From Rhizophagus irregularis (lineage: Eukaryota; Glomeromycota; Glomeromycetes; Glomerales; Glomeraceae), in assembly GCF_026210795.1 (NCBI RefSeq), contig NC_089449.1, positions 1,240,001-1,304,000 on the forward strand: a stretch of 64,000 bases of DNA. Reading direction: 5' to 3'. Both the position numbers and the translations under genes were made by a program. Of this stretch, positions 13,801-25,474 are shown one piece after another (within the stretch, counting starts at the first letter, position 1; every line of letters starts with the position of its first letter). A model generated the notes under the pieces. The model saw only the letters and a list, made by a program, of their open reading frames with translations. It did no database searches and was not told where the DNA came from.

Positions 13801-16346
13801 GTTGTGATGGATTGGCAAGATAAGGTAATGAAGAACTTGGTGGTGGTGCATTCATTAGATGACCCCATAAATCGCCAACAATCTTTACTATGCGTGTGTC
13901 ACCGGCAAATTCGCTGAGTTTTGTGCGAATAGTTTTGATGTCCTCTACACTATTTTTTATTATGATTATTTTTTCATGAAAAAAAAAAATATATATATAT
14001 ATATATAAATATAAATGCATATGCTGTGATACTAGAAATATACATGTGTATGTGCATATATTACTTACGTCATAATATTATATGAAATTGCAACCTGAGA
14101 AGCTGCTCTGACATTTTCACGAATTTCATTTTCAAAGCCGGGAAAAATGTTGATTGAAGAATGTAAAGTTTCTATTAGATCTTTGGCAATCCTCAGGCTA
14201 TTTGATTTAACATTATCAACAATTAATTGTATACAAGGTTCTACAAACAATTTAATAAGATTTGATATATTAACAACTGGGGAGACAAATTCTACGATAA
14301 ATAAATAATAAACGCAATAAAAACTCACCTATACAATATAGGCCCTCTCTCGTTACATTAGGATCTTTACAGTTTCTATCAAAACACAGCCAATCATAAA
14401 CTAATGCCATTTTTGCTAACTCGATTGCTTCCCAATTATTCTAAAATTCAAAGAAAGTATAGAAAGTTAACTTTGGAGAATATGAACATTTCTGTTTTGT
14501 TTTTTGGTCAAATTTGGTTCCTCTTTTACTAAACTTTTCACCTTAAATTTTTTTTTTAAAAAAAAAACAAATTAATTATTACTTACTCCTATCTCATGCA
14601 ATAAAAAATTAATTAATATATATCTATTATTCATGGCCTTCTCGTTATTTGAACGATAAGCGGCGATTACCCATCGAATGATATCAGCAATTAAGTAACG
14701 AGGTTCTGTAGATAAGAAATTTGTTTTAAAAAAATCAAATTTTCGCTTATAAGCTGATATCGAATGCTACAAAAATAGTAAATGATAATATTCCTTAAAA
14801 AAGTGCGTCTTTAAATTCTAATATATTAAAATTGGAAAGGAATACTTACCTGTTCCAACATATGCGTTAATCTTTCATTCATGTCATACGTTAGACGACT
14901 TGATAGACAATAAACTAGTGTTCTTTGTTTCATGAGGGTTGCCTTTACTAAATAAAACACATGCAATAAGATCAGTGTTAATTAATAAAGTGTGTAAAAT
15001 AAAACTTATAAAGAAACACCAACGAACCATCGTCTGGAATCGCATTTATAACGTATGAAAATTCGGGAACGATTAAATTATCTTTTAATAATCTTATTAA
15101 GTCTCTCCCTATCTTAAAGAAAGAATTATACTATTTATATGCCAAAAAAATAAGATTATAAATAAAATCATAATCAATCATTCTCTAGAAAGGATTAGAA
15201 AATAAACACTATAAATTAATACATACATGATTGTCAAATATAAATCTACAGAATTTTATTTCTTTTGTCTTCAAAGCCTCAAATCTAGGCTCACTATGAT
15301 CACGTATTAAACTTGCAAAGGTATAAAATGTAATATGCAATAAACGTTCATTATTATAAAGCCACGTTCTGTAATGAAAATTAAATATATAAATTAAAAC
15401 AATGAAATAATACAGATAAATTTATTTTCTTATTATAAAATGACATTACGATTCGCGTTGGAAAAATTCTAATACTTCACTGCTTAACAATATATTTACT
15501 TCGGATGTATCACCACCTAAATAATTATAAATGTTAAAATTTTATATTTATGGAAAATATAAAATTTCTATAAATACCTCTGATTTGTCGTAATAATGAT
15601 TCACACACTTCATATAGACTCGAAATTCCGCCTAAAGCACCTCTATGATCTGTCACGAGATTTTCGATTAACAGCATGATCTATTGTGATATTATAAATA
15701 ATAATGATTATTAAATGATAGCTTTTTAAATTATAATTAATCTCAAAGATTTATATTTACTCGGTGTATTGTTTCCATGGAATATAACGCAAAACATTTA
15801 TATCTGACCAATTTTTTCAACAGTATTATCATATGGTCATAACCATCTTTATCCAGGTCTCCGATGTAATCATAATACTAAAGTAATTAAGTTAAAAATT
15901 ACTATTCTTTTTTACGATTTAAATGATTTAAATACAAAAGACATTTTGTTTTCATATCATACTGTTTGAAAGTCGTCAGTTAAGGCTCCATATAAAAGTC
16001 CTGACATTGTTCTGTTGTAGCCATTAGGGATTGTATCAATCTAAATTATATATATATATATATATGTCAATAAGTAAGGTCAGATGATCATTTCATTTTA
16101 AGTAATAAATAATAATTGAACTTAACCATTCGATATAATTCATTCTTAGCATCTTCTTGCGATTTTCCTGAAATGCCCACCCATTGGTAATCATCCTTTA
16201 ATTCCTATTATAAAATGATGATAAAAAGATTAATTATCACAAATTTTTAAATCACGATTGCTGTATTCACCTAATTCACTTACATTTATAAAACTAGGAA
16301 TTCCATGTTGATCAGCTCTACCATTGGTTACAAACACTTTTAACAT
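10847..16346 (-). CDS. INTS3: Integrator complex subunit 3 (INTS3/SOSS-A) homologue, many exons
   Basis: About twenty short exons run from ATG at 16346 (MLKVFVTNGRADQHG) to the stop at 10847-10849. Blocks match animal INTS3 in order: SGLLYGALTDDF, ESLLRQIRGGDTSEVNILL, IRDHSEPRFEALKTKEIKFC, IGRDLIRLL with VPEF, VYCLSSRLTYDMNERL, NFLSTEPRYLIADIIRW and AKMALVYDWLCFDRN. A disordered P/S/Q-rich linker (13229-13950) separates this helical N-terminal part from a helical C-terminal part. The tail is rich in S, K, R and E (KSVGGPNAKKRNAKGSDEE end). INTS3 scaffolds the nuclear Integrator and SOSS complexes, which act in RNA polymerase II transcript cleavage and single-strand DNA repair. The basic tail could be a nuclear-localisation or nucleic-acid-binding region (inference). 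No break was noticed, so the gene looks intact. Confidence 0.85.
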
Positions 16347-17116
16347 TTTTTTTTCAACTAATTATTAAGATAAATAATTTAATATATTTGTAGTATTTTC
16401 CAAAGAAAAAAAGAATAAAAATGGAAAATAAATAAATAAAAAATTGAATAAAAATTTACCCAGTATGTGAGTAAGGAAACTTTAAATAAACCAGATACAA
16501 AAAAACAAGGGAAAAATTTTGTTGATAGAACGGTGTTGGAAAATTTTGTTGATCTGGGCCTCCTATTTATAATTTTTTATGAACATAAACAATGAAGCAT
16601 TGACGTAAATATGTAGATCGGTCACATGATTACATGGGGTGAGGGTTATAGGAATTACCCTCCCCCATATTAAAATTCCAATTGAGCATTATTGAATAGT
16701 CAAATTAAGTCGTCATTATCGTTTCTACATGCATAGGAACATTGCGTAATATAAGATAGTTACAATTCAGTTAAACTAATAATAGATAAACTTAGCAAAT
16801 TTCGTGGTTTCCCGACTTGATGTTTTAGTAGCAAAATTAAACTAAATTTATCAAAATTCAAGAAATGAATCTTGGTTTTAAGATTCACGATCTTCTAAAA
16901 AAGAGTTAATTAATAGAGCACGTGCTTTCTGTGGAACTTTTTTTTCACTTAAATAATGTCATTTTCGTTAGCTATTGTCTGTTAAAAAAAAAAAAAAAAA
17001 AAAAGATTCTCGTTCTACGAAAATATAACGAATTTATTTTTTTTTAAAAAAAAAAACCACAAAAATATTTATAAGTTTTAAAACTTAAGAAGAATTATAT
17101 TAAAATTATAAAAATT
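16347..17116. promoter_or_regulatory. Divergent intergenic region of INTS3 and the small protein gene
   Basis: The two genes on either side are transcribed away from each other, so this 770-bp AT-rich stretch must hold both promoters. It has a long A-run (16984-17002) and T-rich tracts. No specific factor site can be named from sequence alone. Confidence 0.4.
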
Positions 17117-17440
17117 ATGGCATTTCATCGAAATTTCCTAATTATCATTATGATTATTATGCTTGGTTTCTTGATAGATAAATTTCAAGATACAACGACA
17201 AATAATCTAAATAATTTATTTTTATTAGAAACTTCACAATCCCAAGAAGATCTTTTTGAAATCTTTGAAAGATATTTTAAACAAGAACAAGAACAACCTT
17301 CTACGGAACTCGCTGTTCGGCCTAACTATCCAGTTATTCTATCTGACGTACTTTATGAAATGTTTAGTGATGAATTTTTAGATCAATATTGGCAAAAATT
17401 CGCTGCGGCACATCATGAACCAACGCCGCTTATTTTTTGA
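17117..17440 (+). CDS. Small secreted or signal-anchored protein, 107 aa
   Basis: A single exon encodes MAFHRNFLIIIMIIMLGF and onward. Residues 6-21 form one strongly hydrophobic segment after a short basic head, which would serve as a signal peptide or anchor. The remaining 85 residues are polar and acidic, with no cysteines, and contain EDLFEIFERYFKQEQEQP and VLYEMFSDEFLDQYWQKF. The start codon lies in an A-rich context, and T-rich sequence typical of a 3' end follows the stop. Small secreted proteins are common in mycorrhizal fungi, but this one has no recognised domain. It might also be an exon of a longer gene, although no partner exon was found. Confidence 0.6.
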   Translation: MAFHRNFLIIIMIIMLGFLIDKFQDTTTNNLNNLFLLETSQSQEDLFEIFERYFKQEQEQPSTELAVRPNYPVILSDVLYEMFSDEFLDQYWQKFAAAHHEPTPLIF

Positions 17441-17714
17441 ATTAATTTTGAAGATTGTAGAGATTGTTTTCGAGAATATAAGTTTGGTAAAGTGAGTGAT
17501 ATAAATTTGGTATTTTAATTTAAAACCAAAAATTTTTTATTAGATGTGTATAAAGTAAAATTAAGGATGTTGTAAATAGGTTGTAAGTGAGATGGGTTTG
17601 GGATTGTTAGATTATTTATTGAAAGTATTGAACTTTTTGTAGTTACTTTTTTGTAAATAAAATCTCTTTTTTTTTGTTTTCTAATTAACTTATTGTTATA
17701 GATAACTAAATCAA

Positions 17715-18668
17715 TTACTCAATTATTTCATTGGTCCAACTTGTTCCATTAAGTGTATAGCAAATAATATATAAAAATAAATTTACAATACCAAAAATAA
17801 CTGTTCCTAAATAATGCATAATTCCTCCTGGTCCCAAAAGTCCCAAGAAATATAAGACGGCAACAGTCGTTCCATTCCATGTTAATAATTTCAAGATAAC
17901 TGTAGTAATTTACCATTAAATAAGTTTTTTTTTTTTCATTGACTTAAATAATAATATCATAACAAATAAATTATTCTCTTACCATAAATTATCCATAAGA
18001 TAGCTTCAAATCTAAAAATATGTATATATTTTTTTATATTTGATTATTTACATACATTATAAAGTTAAGAAAATTTGACAAAAAAACCTACATAAAAATA
18101 ATATAATCCCATTTTATTAGTTTTCTGTGTTTTTCGTGTTTTTTGTTCTGACTTCTTGCAATGAGAATAGCACTATTTCCTAAAATTAAATTTATTATCA
18201 TAAATAACTTGTAGAAATAATAATAATAATAAAGGTTCAAAAAATTTCAATATTTGTTTACCATTAAAAATAATACAAAAAATATCCACGAAAATATAAT
18301 ATATGCAACTAAAGAAACTAAAATATTTAAAAAAAAAATTAAAATTATTAGATTCTATAATTTAATATATAAGAATTTTGAATAAAAAATTATTACCCTA
18401 TCGCAAATTTAGATCGATCTATAACATCCTCAATTTCTCTTAATTCTGCAAAGAATAATGCGTCTATAAAATAATAATAAATATATTAAATACTGTATGT
18501 AAAAAATCAAATTCAACTAAACAAGTATCATAAAACGTTAAACGTACCTTGAACTAAACATGCAATACAACAAATGAATTGCATATATATAATATAAGCC
18601 TGCATTTTTTGAAATTTTTTCATTTTTGTAAAATATTCTGAAACCACTCTTAATGCCATCGTTTTCAT
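17715..18668 (-). CDS. Four-helix membrane protein, about 6 exons
   Basis: The ATG at 18668 opens MKTMALRVVSEYFTKMKK, and exons join through consensus introns to the stop at 17715-17717. Hydrophobic segments are AYIIYMQFICCIACLVQ, LVAYIIFSWIFFVLFLM, YIIF..EAILWIIYG and a long C-terminal block with GTTVAVLYFLGLLGPGGI and GTVIFGIVNLFLYIIC. A charged cytosolic loop (ELREIEDVIDRSK) sits between helices 1 and 2, and a basic loop (KKHEKHRKLIKW) follows helix 2. The four-helix plan and length of about 185 aa are like small tetraspan families. No catalytic motif is present, so function is unknown. It faces away from the 17117 gene (convergent ends). Confidence 0.6.
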
Positions 18669-21600
18669 TATTTAATTTAATTAGCTAGTATAACTTAACT
18701 CCGACTTTTTCTCTTATATTTAAATCCTTTCAAGTTATGAACTTGTTAATTGCCTTATATGTTTTTTCATTTTTTGTCCATGTGGTGATAATCCTTTGGA
18801 TAATTAAAATCTTTTAAATTCTTTTACTCCTTATTATTCACTTGTTTTAGATACCGCAATTACGGCATTTACCATTTATAATAGGATACTTGGAATTTTC
18901 ATGATTACATAATCTCCGATGCGACTGGTGCGTGTGAATAATTCACGATAACCAAACTATTTCTATTCCTAATCTACGAGAGGTAAAACTTGCCGGAAAA
19001 AAAAAGAGTAATCACATTATGGAACAATTCAATTCAATTTCCAGGACGAAAGAATGAACAATTCTTGTACCATCAAAAAAATCGTTACCTATTCTTGGGT
19101 TAATCTTATCCAGATTAGTAGTATTCTTTATTTAATTTATACCATACTACAAATTAATAGTTTTAATATGGTATACCGGTTTGTACGGTATTATTTTGTT
19201 TATTATAAAATTAGGTTTAAGTAAATGATTTAATTAAAAATAATATGTATGCTCATAAAAAAAAAAATCCTATATAGTTAACCATTTTCATAATTTATTT
19301 GAATTTTATCTAAGTTGGTATGAATAATAATTTACATATATCTATTATTATATATAATAATTCAAATGTAAAAACCAGTAATGTACTACTTAATATAATG
19401 TTTTATCAGGTAAAATAAAATTCAGATTAATTTAATTTTGTTTTATATAAAATCATTCTTTTTATAAAAAATTAAAATAATAAATATTAATTTTAAATTT
19501 TGAAAAGTATAAAATTAATATATTAAATAAAAATTAAAATTCAGATTTTTAACTTTAATATAGCAAACCATTTTATTGAAAAATTTATTACTTATTAATT
19601 ATAATAAAATTTATCATATAAAATTAAAATTTGCATTAATTTTTATTTTACATATTAAATCAAAAAAAAAAGCCAAATTATATTTAATACAAAATTTTAT
19701 ATAATTAATTAAACTGAAAAAAAATTAACTAAAAAATAATTATATTCAAAAATAATATTTTTTATTAAATTTTATAATAAAAGCTAATAAATTAATAAAA
19801 TCAATAAATTTTATTTTATAAAAATTAAAATATATAAATTTAAATATTTAATAATATATTAGAATCCAAATATCTCTTATTTATATTAAAAAAAAATACT
19901 TTATATTATATTTCAGTAAATATTAAAGTTAGAAAAATAAATTATTACTATTAGATTCCTTTTACTAAAATAAACTTATTAATAGTATAAATTTTAAAAA
20001 CAGAAATATGTATAGTAATTTAAAATTTTTGAAAAACATTCTTAAAATAAGCAATTTTTTGAAAAAATTTTAATATAATTAATAAGTACTATATATAACT
20101 TATATATAAATTGTTTGGAATTTTAATAAAATGGTTAGTTTAAAAAATTTATTATTATATAATAAAAATTTTATAATTATAATTATTTATATACTGTATT
20201 TCAGTATTATAAAAATTTTTACAATTATGAAATATTTTTTATATAAAAGTTAAAATTTGCATTTTAAATATTAATTAATATATTAGTAATTAAAATTAAA
20301 GAAAAAATTAAAATATATTTATTATAGAATTTTTATATAAATAGCTTTTACTGATTGGAAAAATTCCTAAAAATTTGGAAAATTGAAAGTTTACATCATT
20401 TAAAATATTTAAACATTCTATAAATTTTTGTAATAAATTCCTCATTCCATTTTTTATATATATTGTAATAAGAATTTTTCAAAAAAATTGCTAAGAAATT
20501 TCTTGCTAATTTCAAAAAATAAATAATATACTATTAATATTTTAGCAGAATTTATTAAATATTTATATTATTAAAAAATTAAAAGGTAGTTTTTATAAAA
20601 AAAAATCTGGAAATATTGAAAATTCTATTTTTTATTCTAAAAAAATCAATGAAACTTACACCACCTAATATTAATTTATATATATGAAGTTTACTTTCCA
20701 CCTCCAGGTAAATTCAATAATATAATACTGTATATAATAATAATTTTAACCAATAAAATATATCATTTAAGGGTTTGCTTTACTCTTTTCTAATATAAAA
20801 TATTACCCAACATTTTAAAGAACATTTCATATAGGTGAAAAAAATAATAAAAGTCAAACGAAACAATAGAAGTAAAATGCATTGGCTTATATTATTAACT
20901 TAGTTCAATTCTTTTTATAGATATTATTAATAAAACATCATTCGTTGAGGGGCAATAACACATACTTCAAACGCGTATAAAAAACTTAATCTACGGCCAT
21001 TATATTAGGCTAATCTCAAGTTGATCACCCGTTAGGCTGTTATCCTATTTAAAATTTCCAAACGGGGTTTTTATTCATTTTCCAATCTCAGCTTTGTTTT
21101 CTTTTACAATAAATTATTGTAATTATTTAATCTCCTATTTTCGCTAGCCAAAAATGTACAATTAATTATTTAATAAATTACGTAATAATTTTTTTCTAAA
21201 TTATTTACAGTTTTTTTGAGCCACTTCCTCATTTTTAGTTAATTATTAATTACTTACTCGGGAGGGGAACTTCCCCATACCGAAATTTTTGGGCATTAAG
21301 TCAGGAATTTTTCAGTGATACCGAGTACAATTACAAACTAACATTTATATTAAATAGATGAATATGGAAACATTTAAGTGTTTTAGATCCTAAAAGATAG
21401 GGTATAATAATAAAATAAGTACACGAACCGCAACTATAAATAAATAGAATTTTCAGGAGAGTTTGAACCGGGAGCTTCACGATAAATTCAACAAGCTAAC
21501 TAATTTTTTGTTTGTAAAATTCATTATCAAGTGATAAGGAAAACTACACAAACGAAAACTAAAAATAATAACATAGATTGGAAATTGGATCATATCTTTT

Positions 21601-22022
21601 TTGGTATATTGCGGGTTTGTGAAAGAAGTTACCGTTAAGCCTTAGAATCAGTCATCAATCATTATGTACAGCGTAGAAATAAAATTTCATTCGTATAGCC
21701 AGAGTTTAGAAAAGAGATTAGAAAAAAAAAAGAAAAAAACATAAAAAAGTTGGCGTGTTATAACGTCATGTTTGACAAAAATGTACGGCAAAAAAATTAG
21801 ACACAAAATATAACTAAATGGAACTTCTTAATGAAAAAGAGAGATTAGATTTAATACATTTGTACATCCATCCTATGACAAACAAATATGAAATAATAAT
21901 AATGCACATAGTTTCATTCTGGTTAATCGTATTGTACAAATCTAAACATGGCAACTTTTGCAATTCAATTTTTAATATAAAATCAAATCGATTTATAGAT
22001 TGTCAATTTTCATAAATGTAAG
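18669..22022. other. Gene-free region with an extremely AT-rich core
   Basis: From about 19200 to 20660 the sequence is almost entirely A and T in short mixed runs, with few G or C bases and no periodic unit that I could find by eye. Both sides return to normal composition near 18900 and 20930. Small plus frames, such as the one at 21818, show no supporting features. Confidence 0.5.
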
Positions 22023-23005
22023 ATGTGGATGTTTAAAATGAAGATTTATGAAGAATCTTCATACTGGCTTATGTTAAGAGTAACTCAATTTATTATTACT
22101 GTCTTTTGTTTGATATTAGGTAATTAATTTCTTTTGACGTGTATTTAATGTCAGACTGTGGCGCAGTTTTAATAAATAACTATTTACGTTTTAGAAATTA
22201 TTCAAGTAATATTATTTATGTCATTACTTCAAAACACGGTTCCACTCTCTATATACTTTAGCAATAATGGCCAGTAAGTAATTTAAAGTTAATTTTATCA
22301 AACATAAAGAAATATTCTAAATATATTTTAGGTATAAAGGAGAAGTCAAGATTTGGTACTATATAGTTATAGGCTTGAGCGCGATAGGATTAGGTAAAGT
22401 AATTTATTATTTCTTGAATAAATTGCATTGTGCCCAGAAAAATTTTAAAATAGAATCGATTTCATTTCAAAGGATTTTGCATTGCATATTTTAAAAGATT
22501 ACATGAAAAAGGACCATTCATCATTATCGAAACGTACGTATAATCATTTTTTATTATTATTAAAAATTGAAAAATAAATGATAATATTTCTTTATTTGTA
22601 TATGTATGTTAGAATTTTCTTTTTATTATGGCTTTCTTCCGGTAAATATTATTTATTTTTTTTAAAAAAAACATTTACCCTATAAATTTTTATTAATATT
22701 AATTACAATCAGGTATCGCAAACCTTTATCCATTATATGATGGAGGATTAGTCTGTAATGCAAAAGGCTATGACTCAGAAATAATTCCGCATCAATATTA
22801 TTTATGGTGCAGATCATATTTGATTAGTACTTTATTGAGTTGGATGAATACTCTTGCATTCGTTATTACAATATTATTTTCTTCGATTATATTAGGACAA
22901 AATGAGAAAAATGAAACGATATTAGAAAGAACCTTATTTAGATTTAAACATTTACGTGAAACTCCAACAAATAATCCGCACATAATAAATGTTCAAACTG
23001 ATTAA
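22023..23005 (+). CDS. MARVEL-like four-helix membrane protein, 6 exons
   Basis: Exons 22023-22119, 22195-22273, 22332-22393, 22473-22533, 22613-22641 and 22713-23005 splice in frame with GT-AG introns of about 52-80 bp. The product begins MWMFKMKIYEESSYWLMLRV. Helices lie at TQFIITVFCLIL plus EIIQVILFMSLLQ, IWYYIVIGLSAIGL, FIIIETIFFLLWLSS and LLSWMNTLAFVITILFSSI. The extracellular loop before the last helix holds two Cys (GGLVCNAKGYD and YYLWCRSYL), as in fungal MARVEL-type proteins. The C-terminus is charged and cytosolic. MARVEL proteins organise membrane domains and vesicle traffic; the assignment rests on topology and the loop cysteines, not on a search. Confidence 0.6.
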
Positions 23006-24059
23006 ATTATTTTTTCGATTTTGTTTGTAAAATCAAATTAAGAGACGATCGATAAGAAATATTCTTTCTTTTTAATAACTAAGCAAATAAGAAATAAGAA
23101 GAAAATTGTTTAAGCGGGCAAATTTTAATAAAAAAAGAAAATATTTATTTAATTCCGTAACTTTTTAGATTAATATTACTTAATTAAAATATTTTTAAAC
23201 TACGCGATTTTTCATCAGCAAATGGCTGCTGCATGTAAGTGCACTAACAGTGTACAAATCACAAAAAAAAAATATACATATATATAGCTATTGGGAACGA
23301 AGTACTAAATGATTGGTTAAGGTGAAAAGTATCTTTCTTTATTATTTTATTAATTGTAATGTTGCGTCAAACTTTATTTTATTTTTATGTCATTTTAGCC
23401 TCACTAATTATATATATATCACACTATCACTCGAAATAACTATCATATAGGCAGTTATTTTTAATTGGGATGTATCACAATGTGTGCAGAATCAAAATTT
23501 TATTAAGTTGACTTTAAGTTTGCGTTCAACGCATCTGAATGGTGGAAGTTCTACTGATGATTGATGACTGATAATGGTTCCATCTAAACTTTATTCTATA
23601 ATTAAATGTAACTTTTTTTTTCTCAACTTTTCCAATTTGTGTCATAAAGAGTATGAGATACGTGATTCAGAGATGTTTTTAATAATTTAAATGCTAGAAA
23701 GTACATGACATATTTTCAGCGGATGTAGCCAACAAAGCATCTAACCTTGAATGGTGTACACCGAAAGAAAATGCTCATTCAGTGTCAACGTGCTGTCATG
23801 CAGATTTTTGATGATGGCTCTGCTCATCCTTAGCTGAAGCACAACGTGTCACTGGAATTAAAAGCTCTATATGGAAGGTTTGTAACATACTTTAAGCTCA
23901 TGCTAGATGCATGGGAGTACGTCGGTCAGCCAATATCATGTGAACGTGGAATGATAATGACGTAAAAGTTCTGGAAAATTCGCCCGGTTATAAAGGAAAC
24001 ATATGGTTTTTTTTGTTTTCCCGTTTGCTCTGCGTTTCTCTTGTTCTCTGTACCTTGAA
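23006..24059. other. Intergenic with a possible homing-endonuclease relic
   Basis: Around 23770-23960 the plus strand reads AEAQRVTGIKSSIWKVC, which resembles the helix-turn-helix NUMOD1 repeat of HNH homing nucleases. WEYVGQP-like residues follow in another frame. Stops break every frame, so at most this is a decayed fragment. The rest of the stretch shows no gene. Confidence 0.3.
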
Positions 24060-25049
24060 CAATTTTATCAAATAATGAGTGTTACGATGGAAGGCTCAGA
24101 AGAAATCTTCGTTCAAGTTACTCAAGAGACCAGACAGGCCTCTAAAATTAACCAAGTATTTAAGTGATGCTCAACAGCTCAAGACTGTTTTAAAATAGCA
24201 AAGAAGTATGGCTAATGACTACATACAATAGATCTGCACGAAAATTGATGAAATATTAGCGCAAAATCTAAATAAAACTCTTGTCAAGATTACCCTCCCT
24301 GAGCTAGTTGAATGTGATGTACATGTACGCCAGGCGATACGTGATAAATATGACCCTGAAATAATTAATAACGACTTGTACATCAAAGTAAGTTTATTTC
24401 AAGCTACATATCATTGATTTGAATCTGACCACTTTTTATTTTAGATTGACGGGGGCCATAAAGAAGATATTCAAGCCAATTTTCTGATTTCAGGCAGGGT
24501 ACATAATCCAAATTGGTTTGTAGCACTTAATACATGTTGTGTGATAGCAGGAAATGAGTGTAAACCAGATGTTGGTGTCTGGTTTCAAAGACCAACTTAC
24601 CAGCAATTGCATAACCCAATCGCTAATCAATGTCCACCACCAAATGTGTATATTGAGGTAATTTATTAAATTCTTGCAGAAATTGCAAATGGCTTTGCTC
24701 ATCAGATCTAAATACTTGATAGGTATTTTATAACCATGATCCTGATCATCAACATGCATTTGATAAACTTTTTGTGATTCAGCAGAATTTTCCTGCAATA
24801 GAATTTGTTGGAATTGCATTGCCCGATTGTCAAGGTCCTTTTCATCAGAATCCAAATCCTGGAGTTGCATCAGCTCCTTCAACTCCTAAAAATCCTCCAA
24901 ATGTCAGACCAAATCGTGCACCATATTTTATTTACTGGAATGGTACCAATGCGATTTACTATAAATTTAATTGGAATGAACATTTGGTATTAGGATGTGG
25001 ATGGACATTGGAACTAAATAATGTACTTGGTTCAATTTCTATGCCATGA
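24060..25049 (+). pseudogene. Uma2/PD-(D/E)XK nuclease-like gene copy, N-terminus damaged
   Basis: Three good exon blocks are visible: about 24237-24388, 24445-24656 and 24722-25049, with introns at 24389-24444 (gtaagt..ttttag) and 24657-24721. They encode IDEILAQNLNKTL, then GNECKPDVGVWFQRP, then NVYIEV joined to FYNHDPDHQHAFDKLF, and end LNNVLGSISMP. The KPD..VW and IEV residues sit where the Uma2-type restriction-endonuclease fold has its active-site D and E; a Lys after the E is not seen. The likely N-terminus at 24074 (MSVTMEGSEEIFVQV) is separated from the rest by stops and frame changes at about 24160-24235. The copy is therefore either a pseudogene or starts at an unidentified upstream exon. 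Confidence 0.55.
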
Positions 25050-25474
25050 TGGCGAATGAAGTTATTATGGTGTGCATGAATATTTCCAAACATGATTATG
25101 AAAATTTAGAATAATTATAATTTTTCATAAATATTATTGTAGATGAATGAATAGATAGTAGATTATACATTGCAAGTTATACAAAATAAAAATTCTATAC
25201 ATATGCGTGCTTGTAAATTCTGCAGAATGAACGATCCCCATCATTTAATATTACCATTTTATAACAGTTATAACGAACTTGCATTCTGACATTTCATCCT
25301 TTGCAATTCTTATCCCCAAATGACGAAATGATGATTGACGAAAAAAATACCTATATTCGAATAACGTTTTAGAGGATATGATTCGCACAAATCGGGATCA
25401 GAATTACATCATCACATTGCGACTGCGCATTTTCAGGTACATGAACGGTCTATATTACGATCGTGAACTTGAGT

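Noticed and set aside
13684-13917. Plus-strand frame inside the INTS3 linker
   Set aside because: Shadow of the P/S/Q-rich coding region on the minus strand.
21440-21540. tRNA-like T-loop (ggttcaaac) on the minus strand
   Set aside because: The stems around it do not pair and no D-arm, anticodon stem or acceptor stem fits.
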